Assembly (NCBI GenBank): GCA_002007465.1
Contig: LNAC01000036.1
Location: 2,120,881-2,184,880 of the forward strand
Origin: Ailurus styani
Taxonomy: Eukaryota > Chordata > Mammalia > Carnivora > Ailuridae
Direction of reading: 5' to 3'
DNA length: 64,000 nucleotides
Positions 55,711-64,000 of this stretch are shown piece by piece (positions within the stretch are counted from its first letter, which is position 1; each line of letters opens with the position of its first letter). Both the position numbers and the translations under genes were made by a program. The notes below the pieces were generated by a model, which saw only the letters and a program-made list of their open reading frames with translations, did no database searches and was not told the origin of the DNA.

Positions 55711-55960
55711 GTCACCATCTAAAAGCAGCAGAGACGACTGCTTCATTTCATTAAACATTTCACTGCTTAATGTTTCCTTAAGTCATCTAGTCTCTGCTAC
55801 CTGAAGGTTTGCTTTCCATCTCCTGAGAGCTGCCACCGTCTCCATGATTCTAAGCCCTTTTTTCCTGCCAAAATAGAACTTGTAAGAGGTATTCCCATAA
55901 TCACTAGTTAATTTTGCTTTGATCCTATACATTTATCTCTTAGTCAAAAATATACCTCAA

Positions 55961-56150
55961 GGGCACCTGGGTGGCTCATTTGGTTAAGCAATTGCCTTCG
56001 GCTCAGGTCATGATCCTGGAGTCCCAGAATCAAGTCCCACATCAGGCTTCCAGCTCCACAGGGAGTCTTGCTTCTCCCTCTGACCTTCTCCCCTCTCATG
56101 CTCTCTCTCACTCTCTCTCTCTCAAATAAATAAATAAAATCTTTAAAAAA
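55961..56150 (+). mobile_element. can-SINE, older copy
   Basis: GGGCACCTGGGTGGCTCATT head, AAATAAATAAATAAAATC tail. ATACCTCAA (55952-55960, 56151-56159) is the target-site duplication. Confidence 0.96.
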
Positions 56151-56283
56151 ATACCTCAAATTTAAAATGTTAGAGCAAATAACTATGACAAATAACTATG
56201 TAATAATATGTTTTAAATATATAATGTAAATTAATCCTAAACTAAATGTTAATAATCTTCTGTTTGGAGGAAGTATATGTCTT

Positions 56284-56486
56284 TATATATATATAAATTT
56301 TTTTAATTTTTTTTTATTGAGACAGAAAGAGAGGAAGAGAGCACAAGCAGGGAGGAGGGTCAGAGAGAGAGGGAGAAGCAGACTCTGCTGAGCAGGGAGC
56401 CAGATGTGGGGCTTGATCGCAGGATCTTGAGATCATGACCTGAGCTGAAAGCAGACGCTTAACCAACTGAGCCACCCAGGGGCCCT
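56284..56486 (-). mobile_element. can-SINE, older copy
   Basis: TTTTTTTTTATTGAGACAGA left end, ACTGAGCCACCCAGGGGCCC right end. Imperfect target-site duplication GGAAGTATATGTCTT (56269-56283) and GGAAGTATGTGTCTT (56487-56501). Confidence 0.96.
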
Positions 56487-56504
56487 GGAAGTATGTGTCT
56501 TAAT

Positions 56505-58010
56505 CTTCTTTTCCAGAGTTCTTGCTGATAAGGGACTCATATTTAGTACTAAACCAAATGGAGATGACTGTAGGAAACTTATTATGGAAAGGTTTCCTAC
56601 AAAACTCTATCGAAAAATGTTTTGAAAATCTGAAGCAGTAGCTTCCTACTTTCTGCTCTCCACGAACTAAAGGCTTTTCTCAATCTAACCAACTGACAAA
56701 TGTGTTCAACAGAACTCTAGATTGATATATTGGATATCAATCAGGGCTTCTTTAAAAAAAAATCTTAGATAAGTGTGTTTGAGTAATGATTGAAAACAGC
56801 AATAGTAATAACATAGTTTATCTTGCTGCATGTACATTTAAGAAAAATATTTACTGTATTATGTATCCCAAACTTATTTGACACATTGACTACCCCTGCC
56901 CATACTCTGAAGAAATCCATGCTTTGAAAAATACATTTTGGAAAAGAATGTATTGCATTTTCTCTTCTAAAAAGTTTATATATTGTCCGGAATAAAGTCC
57001 TCTAGAACTCTCTGTCCCTAATTTTTTCAGCTATTTTTATGGCAATTTTCTACACTTATACTGTTTCAGAAAATATTTTAAATAATAGAACATAAGTTAC
57101 TTTTGACCTAGCCATAATCTGTGAAACCTCTGAGAAATCAGATATAAAGCATAGCTCATCCTTTTCAGACAAAGAGGGTACATAATGTTCAAATTCCAGT
57201 CCCAAGCAGGAAAGCTTACTGTCATGTTTCCCATTTTGAGTTGACAATTTATCCAGCAGAAACCTCACCCCATGTAACCACAAGATGTAGGGAGATATAC
57301 TATCAGTCAAAACTCATCTTTGGTCAGAGCAAATAACCTATCAAATATATATTGCCTAGTGAAAAGATATGGAGATTAATTTTTTAAATAAATTCAAATG
57401 GTTTAATACCCATTGGCACTTACGTTCCATCTTCACTGATACAGATGATAAGGGCTTATGAAAAAATGAACATAATTTATACCTCAACACAGACATTTCT
57501 ATTTGAAAAGAGTGCTAAGGGGATAACCACATTTTAGCTGCCCAAGCAGTTAGTATTAGCCAACAAGATCAAGAACCGTATCAAATCTTAAGCAAAATCT
57601 TAAGCCCCTATGAACACAGAGTTTCATATTTAAAGAGGTATGTAGTTGGTGGTGAGCCCTGAATCCCTCACCTAGGCTTATGGATTCCTTCTCCTTGGTT
57701 GAAGCAGGGTACAGAAGGTGATAAATTTCATTACACAATTCCAGAGAAAAACTCATCTAATACGATCATTGAAACTCAGTTTGGTTTGCCTGGATCTGTA
57801 TGTATTTGTTACTGCGACTTAACAATTCTGGCTGGTGGATGTTCATCCAGTTTGAAAGGGGTTGTTTGCTGAGAATATGAACCATGTGGCATGGCAGGGG
57901 GTTATTTATTTAGTAAGAATGAATTATCTGCTTGAGTTAATTATTATTTGAATTATTACTTGTGCCAGCAATAGACTTACTACGAGTCCACCATGAACAT
58001 TACTACTACA
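56505..58010. other. Unassigned AT-rich DNA
   Basis: 1.5 kb without recognised repeats. Contains a perfect 9-bp inverted repeat at 56570-56600. Confidence 0.4.
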
Positions 58011-58019
58011 GAAAGTGCT

Positions 58020-58225
58020 TTGTACTGTGCTTACTACATTTTTTACTCTTTCATTTCCCTATGGTTATGATAACTTAATATGTTGATCCTACTATTCAGA
58101 TGGTGAAACTGAGGCATAGCACAGTTAAATCCTGCCCAAAGTTATATAGCCACTAACTGTCTGGGACAGGATCTGAACCTATACAGTGTAACTTCAAAGC
58201 CCATACTCAGCCATGATATGAACAC
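58020..58225 (-). mobile_element. MIR
   Basis: TACTATTCAGATGGTGAAAC then TGAGGCATAGCACAG, TTATATAGCCACTAACTGTC and GATCTGAACCTATACAGTG. Confidence 0.82.
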
Positions 58226-58333
58226 AATAATAAGCAATTGGACATTATTTATGAATTGAGAAGTCAGAGTAGAATGGGATGGAATGTCTTCATATTTCTA
58301 ATGAGCAAACTTGTAAGAAGAAATAAAAGAAAT

Positions 58334-58520
58334 AGGGGTGCTTGAGAGGCTCGGTCAGTTAAGCATCTGCCTTTGGCTCAGGTCATGATATCGGGGTCTT
58401 GGGATCGAGCCCCGCATTGGGCTCCCTGCTCAACAGGGAGTCTGCTTCCCCTTCTTCCTCTGCCCTTCCCTCCTATTCGTGTTCCCTCTCTTTCTCAAAT
58501 TAATTATTTTCTTCTTTAAA
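58334..58520 (+). mobile_element. can-SINE, older copy
   Basis: GGGGTGCTTGAGAGGCTCGG head, CTTTCTCAAATTAATTATTT tail. A short repeated AAAAGAAAT (58325-58333, 58521-58529) is the likely target-site duplication. Confidence 0.94.
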
Positions 58521-58644
58521 AAAAGAAATGATCTACTGACAAGAGGAGTAAGCACTTAATACCAGAAAGAGGGAGTGAAGTGATTTGTTCCGTAAAACCT
58601 AAGTTGATTTTGAAATAAAGTTTAAAGATAGGCGGGAATCATGG

Positions 58645-58765
58645 TGAGCATTTAGGAACAGTAGTCTGCTCTAGAACCTGCCTCCCACTGACTACTTGTT
58701 CTATCTTAAACAAGTCACTTCCATACTCTGGCTGCCTACTGGTAGTAACAATAATAATAACTGAC
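58645..58765 (+). mobile_element. MIR fragment
   Basis: GTAGTCTGCTCTAGAACCTG, CTGACTACTTGTTCTATCTT then AAACAAGTCACTTCC, and TAGTAACAATAATAATAACT. Confidence 0.7.
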
Positions 58766-58769
58766 TTGT

Positions 58770-59530
58770 TCTAGAAATATGTCTCTAATTGATTTGCACA
58801 TGTTTTTAGACTTATACTCCTAAGGAAAGAATCATATGGAACATTTGCATCATTAGTTCAAAGAGTAGTCATTTTTTTAGAACACAAATTGTTCTGTTCA
58901 CCTTCAGACAAGTGCTTTTCCTCTCCATCAGAGCTTCTAGAATCATCTGAAGGTCGGGAGAAGCAGAGAGGAGACCGGACAGTACTGGGTCTCCTCACAT
59001 TACAAGCATTTTCCAGAAGACAGTGAAAATCCCTGTGGAAAGGTCTCAAACATAAAAGTCACGTGATAACAGTTAGCTTTTATTCTCGCCACTCTGTTCC
59101 TAACACTTCACATTCCAGCAACAAAAGATGCACAGTGAGGGTTTTCATCCTCACGTCTGTGCTGATTATTCTTTCTTCTTTCAATTTCCCTCTTCACTCT
59201 TCTCTTGCTTTAGGAGACCCAGGTTCCTGTACCCTCTGACTTTGTGCTGGGTTCAGCCTATGGAAAACTCTAGAACATCACAAAGCTGGAGGAGAGATCA
59301 GGATAGCTCTCACCCTGGTTTCTTCCATGCCAGGCCATGGTTTGGCAATGGCTTTATTTCTCTAATAAAAACCATATTCCTCTTGGGAACCATGGTTACA
59401 GGTCTTGCTCAGATAATTGTTCCTTCCTTTGTCCTTTCAAACCTAAAAGAGGCAAGACCTTCTAGCTTTACTTGACCTGAAGATGCTTCACCTTTCCTTG
59501 TTGATTTTTCTTAGCCCCATATTTAGCCTC
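58770..59530. other. Unassigned DNA
   Basis: A 115-codon sense frame at 59128-59475 matches no family I know. No repeat assigned. Confidence 0.35.
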
Positions 59531-59548
59531 ATAAATAGTCCCTTTGTT

Positions 59549-59753
59549 GGGCACCTGGGTGGCTCAGTGGGTTAATGCCTCTGCTTTCGGCTCAGGTCAT
59601 GATCTCAGCGTCCTGGGATCGAGGCCCGCATCGGGCTCTCTGCTCAGCAGGGAGCCTGCTTCCTCCTCTCCCTGTCTCTCTGCCTGCCTCTCTGCCTACT
59701 TGTAATCTCTCTCTCTGTGTCAAATAAATAAATAAAATCTTTAAAATAAATAA
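59549..59753 (+). mobile_element. Young mustelid-type can-SINE
   Basis: GGGCACCTGGGTGGCTCAGT head and a double AAATAAATAAA tail. A perfect 18-bp target-site duplication ATAAATAGTCCCTTTGTT lies at 59531-59548 and 59754-59771. Confidence 0.97.
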
Positions 59754-59864
59754 ATAAATAGTCCCTTTGTTAAAGTTTCTTTGACCACCTTACTAAGGGT
59801 GCCAACTGCTGAGACTTTGACTTCAACAGTGCTGTAGACAAAAATGTTTCACCGCCTCTCTTCC

Positions 59865-60150
59865 CTACTTTCTTTATATAACTAGTTCATACTCATCCTT
59901 TGACACTCATCTGAACCTGAGAAACCAGAAGTTTATCTGGAAGGAAAAAATCTTTGAAATATATCCCAGATACCTTCTGTTATCTCTGTAGTTGTACTGA
60001 AAATTCATTATTTTAGGATCTATTTCCCCCACTGGGAGGTGGAACTCTTCAAGTTGAAACTACCCATCCGTAACATTTCTTTTGTATGCTTTGTTTCTAA
60101 CTATCACGTATATAGCACATTCTGGTTGAATAATTCCTGACAAATGCTTT
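59865..60150 (+). mobile_element. L2 3' end
   Basis: CCCCCACTGGGAGGTGGAAC then TCTTCAAGTTG, and GTATATAGCACATTCTGGTT then GAATAA, form the L2 terminal region (CCCCCACTAGACTGTAAGCTCC...). Confidence 0.6.
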
Positions 60151-60710
60151 GATAAGAATCCCAGGTTGCAATGACCTCAGTTGATACTGTCTTCCTCTCC
60201 TCCTCCTCTCCTATAATGCCTCCTGCAGTTTCATCTCAGGTCTCATTAATCGGACATCTCTGGGCAATCCTCTGTGATAATGGGCATTCATCTTTAAAAC
60301 TGAAACTATTGCTGGAACATTAAGAGGATATTAATCATTTATATATTGGTATGAATTAATTCAATAAAATCTCTCCATTAAAAATTAACAGATATCTGCT
60401 ATAGTGATAGAATAAGAAATTCATTTGGGGTTAGGAAGTAATTATTTGGTGCCATTAAGCACTTCTAAGTCTAGGTAGGGCACAGTGGAGTATTTTAGCG
60501 ATGGTCCAATGGTCAATAATGAACTCATATTTCTGAGCATTGGCATAGAATATCACAAGAAACTGAGCAAGGGAACTAAACTCTGACAGATAATTTGATC
60601 TTCATGTATTAGAAAATATTACAGATTATTAGGGCAAAACAGACCACTTACACTTTCCTCCTCTTCAACTTGAACATTTATTTTGGCCTTTTTTTCCTTT
60701 TTGCATTTTT

Positions 60711-60899
60711 TTTAAAGATTTTATTTATTTATTTGACACAGAGAGAGAGATTACAAGTAGGCAGAGAGGCAGGCAGAGAGACAGAGAGAGGAGGAAGCAG
60801 GCTCCCTGCTGAGCAGAGAGCCCGATGCGGGCCTCGATCTGGGATCATGACCTGAGCCGAAAGCAGAGGCTTTAACCCAATGAGCCACCCAGGCGCCCA
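60711..60899 (-). mobile_element. Young mustelid-type can-SINE
   Basis: TTTAAAGATTTTATTTATTT left end, TGAGCCACCCAGGCGCCCA right end. Target-site duplication CCTTTTTGCATTTTT (60696-60710) and CCTTTTAGCATTTTT (60900-60914). A short deletion joins CGATCT to GGGATCATGA. Confidence 0.96.
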
Positions 60900-60914
60900 C
60901 CTTTTAGCATTTTT

Positions 60915-62135
60915 GCTAGTGGTTAATAACGTGTAAAGTCTTTGCTCTTCTTATGAAAAAGACAGTTTTTAAAACCTGATCCACTTACAAATTGGACTGC
61001 CTATAGTTTCACTTGCTAGAGGACAAATGGGAACTACACAAAACTCCTTTCCACTTCTCCTAACAGTGCTGTTTCTTATTTTAACCTAAGTGTACCTTTT
61101 AGCTTTGGATAGTGCATGGTTCTCCTTTTGCCCTGGACAGTGAGATGCAGCCTACCAACTCAGTTTCATACACATGAACTGCCCACATCTACACTCAACA
61201 TGGTGACCTTCCTTTGATGCCTAATGCCTGTATTATAGTGAATACTTAATAAAGTTTCACTCTGCTTTCTGGACTTCATAAAATGGCTAAAGGACCCAGA
61301 GTCATCTTCAGGATCTTCAGCAGAGGCAACCCACTTGTCAGAGAAACAAATATTCCCCTCATCCTGAGATCTAAGACCTCCCTTATTTAAAGTACACAGG
61401 ACATTTTGTGGAGCTTTGGGGAATTCAAACCACGGCTGGATAACAGCATTGTATTATATGAGCCATTTTATGGAACTTCGGTGGAACCTTTCTATTTTGT
61501 CATGGGATAGCATGTATGCATTTTACAAGATGGACTTTTTTTTCTCATGAAGGATTTGGAATTGATGGCCAGATTATAATAAAAGAGCATAGTGATTTAA
61601 GTCAGCTGGACTCTGTGTTATTGTGATAGCTGAGTTTGGTCACAGAAAGGGAGGGGATGAGTGGATTATTGCCTACTGGAGTATAAAGAAGGAAAAGCCA
61701 GGCCTTCTAACAGAATCTCCAAAACAGCTTTTAGAAAAGATGGTGTATTTTTTTCCCTGCTGTGCAGACATTTGAACTTGCTGAGGAGCCCGACTGTTTA
61801 GCCTGTGTGGATGTCGAAATATCAGCAGTTTCAAATGACAATGAAGTCACAATTGGGAAGGGCATTAAAATGGGAACCACTTGAAGTAAGAGGCAAAGGG
61901 AAATCAATCAGCGTTGTTATTTTTTGCTTCTCCTGGAGAGCTGGCAAGGCCATGCATGAAGACAGTGGCAAAAATTTGCCTTTGAAAAATCTCACTATAA
62001 TTATCTGTCTAATGGCATGGTGTAACTTCCATTCAAGGAAAGGGCAACATCACCTCTGGGTGTCAGGTCCTACATTTCATGATGACTATTAATCATTATA
62101 ATGGCTGTAACACCACTGTGCATCTGTCTAGTGCT
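60915..62135. other. Unassigned DNA
   Basis: No repeat recognised. A 95-codon sense frame at 61805-62092 has no known domain. Confidence 0.35.
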
Positions 62136-62139
62136 TTGG

Positions 62140-62300
62140 CAGAGTGAAGAAGCGTAAGACAGTGTGTGGCAGGCTTTGATTTCAATCCTCATCCTGCTAT
62201 GTAAGCCTAGGGAACCCTAAGAAAATCGCCTAATGTCCGGATGGACAACAGATGCTTAATAAAGAACAACCATTATTATTACGAATATTATCAGGCCCTC
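62140..62300 (+). mobile_element. MIR fragment
   Basis: GTGTGTGGCAGGCTTTGATT then TCAATCCTCATCCTGCTATG, and GATGCTTAATAAAGAACAAC then CATTATTATTAC. Confidence 0.6.
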
Positions 62301-62304
62301 AAAG

Positions 62305-62880
62305 TTAACTCTAAAGTTAGATGGGGCATATATAAAATATTGAAAAATACATACAAGGAACCTGGTTTCAACAGAGTAGCGGTACTTGTCTCAGATAACA
62401 CAGCTTGTTCGCAAAATCATCAAAATTCCAATACAGAACTTTCATTCTTAGTCATGAGTCCTTAGAAAATAAGTATCTTAAGTAAACTTTGCCACAGGGA
62501 GATTATTGACAGTAAGAAGAGTTGGTATAAGAGAAGGAGGACATAGAAAATCTTTTCTGCCATCTTTCAGTTTTAGAAGCTATATTTTGTATGTATTTAG
62601 GGTAAGCAAGTATACTACATATTCCAAAACAGGTCCCATTTCCATGTATTGGCATACCATCAATCCCAACGATGACATTAAGAATATAAGCTTTCTCTAT
62701 CTGTGTAAACCACTCTGACACAAAACAAAATGGGGAAGGGGAGAAGTGAATTGAGTTTAAGTCTTTTGATTCATCTGTGAGACATTTTATTGGTCTAGAA
62801 AAAATTATTTCTATCAAATTAAAGCCTTTGCTGGCCACAGAGCGTCTGTCGGACCAAATTAAACATATATTAGTACCCAC
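62305..62880. other. Unassigned DNA
   Basis: No repeat recognised. An antisense frame of 125 codons (62503-62880) shows no known domain. Confidence 0.35.
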
Positions 62881-63660
62881 TAGAAATGTCCACTATCTCA
62901 AGAAGCCACGCCATACATTGTCTTTTCCTTGAGTGAAATAACAGTTTTTGGGTCTCTAATGATAGCAGTACGTTGAATAACCAGAACTGCAAACACAGAC
63001 AATAGGGTGGAGTGAGGGATTGGGATGAAGCTACTGAGGATCTTGTTATGTTATTGATTCACGAGTTCCACAGATATCAAATCGTTGTTTCGTTACCTGA
63101 TGGATCTGTAGGGCTTGTACAACAAAAGATCCTTTAAGCAGTAGGATTGATGTTTTAAGTTGGGAAACAGTATATCAATAAAGGTCAGTGTGACAATATG
63201 ATTTATTCAAATACGATGTGTCTGCAAGCAGTCAGTTTTTACATTCCAGGATAAATGACAGGTATTTTTTGCATTTGGGTTCCCCCGCAGAAATCCTGTT
63301 TGAAATGTTTCATTATTTACCGTGGCTTTTTAGAGATGAAAGGAACCAATTTATTTACCTTTCGCAATCATTTCTAACTGGTAAGAGAAGGTAGGTCCCT
63401 ACAGCAAAAATCAATTGGTTAATAAAATAGTTAATTGACTAAGTGCTCCCTCTGATGGGCCGAAAGCACAGACAGTGCACAACCCAAGTGAGAATGCTTA
63501 ATTAAAATGGGGCTGGCTGTACTTAATACAAGTCTGCCATGTAGATAGAAATTAATGCTGGAAAGACATCTGCATTTATTATACTGCAGACTGGAAGCAA
63601 ATTAAAGTAGCTCAATTAGGCCTTTGTCTCAATGTACTCCACATAGGGCCACTTGTGGCT
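62880..63660. other. Candidate conserved noncoding element
   Basis: Repeat-free block with dense homeodomain-type cores (GTTAATAAAATAGTTAATTG, GCTTAATTAAAATGGG, AATTAATGC, CAATTAGGCC) mixed with GC-containing words, typical of deeply conserved developmental enhancers. This is inferred from texture, not alignment. Confidence 0.35.
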
Positions 63661-64000
63661 CACACAGCAGTTACAAGAAATTCTAAAAATCATTGTTTCT
63701 CAAAATACGAGAGTCCATTAGTTATATATTTCACATTCTAATATGGCATATGAAATAGAAACTAGGACAAATTAACCAAGAATACTCTAATCTTTTGTAA
63801 ATCATGTTTTTATTAGAGATAGATGGTGAGGTGTGAGACACAGTATACTGAATTTTGCGTGCATGAAAGATTTTACAATCTTACTTTTTTTGACAAAATG
63901 AGAGAATCTCTGAAAATCGCAACTAGCTCAGCCTCCTCATATATTACTAGCAATACCACAGCATTATGAGTGAATTCCCCTAAGAATGTGAAAATTCTAA

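Noticed and set aside
59128..59475. 115-codon frame as a small gene
   Set aside because: No family recognised and no supporting signals. Left as unassigned DNA.

Overview
This window reads as nuclear DNA of a carnivoran mammal, most likely a mustelid (ferret, mink, otter or badger group). The main evidence is about 29 tRNA-Lys-derived can-SINEs. The younger ones carry the mustelid-type head (CTCAGTGGGTTAAAGCC) and tail (CTACTTGTGATCTCTCTC, then AAATAAATAAAATCTTT), not the canid, felid or ursid consensus. Base composition is AT-rich with very few CpGs. I found no CpG island and no open reading frame with a recognisable protein family. I therefore call no protein-coding gene: the window is intergenic or deep intronic.

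Layout. 0-21 kb is SINE-rich. It holds a 1.16-kb 5'-truncated L1 (10.3-11.5 kb) whose target site was reused by several later insertions, a MER20 copy at 16.0 kb, L2 and MIR fossils, and two assembly joins at 11.9 and 20.0 kb. A 32-nt piece of U6 snRNA flanked by a target-site duplication lies at 21.6 kb. 21.2-30.4 kb has no can-SINE. It holds MIR, L2, a 78-bp tandem repeat (27.86-28.07 kb), a short young L1 3' end (28.7-29.0 kb) and AT-rich single-copy DNA. 30.4-37.7 kb is again SINE-rich, with L2, MIR, nested SINEs and an assembly join at 32.8 kb. 37.7-45.6 kb is another SINE-free stretch with L2, MIR and an old L1 3' end. 45.2-49 kb is an old L1 region carrying two can-SINEs at one target site. 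49-61 kb mixes can-SINEs with MER5A, an ERVL-type solo LTR, MER20, L2 and MIR. 61-64 kb is almost repeat-free, and its last kilobase looks like conserved noncoding DNA.

History. Ancient fossils (MIR, L2, MER5A, MER20, MLT2-like LTR, L1M) form the substrate. Carnivoran L1 and can-SINEs were inserted later by L1-type target-primed reverse transcription, and many still have clear target-site duplications of 9-21 bp. Four of the five single N bases sit between near-identical direct repeats. These look like unmerged contig ends or allelic copies, not biology.

Limits. Repeat names come from pattern recognition without alignment. Edges of MIR, L2 and old L1 pieces are approximate to tens of bases.
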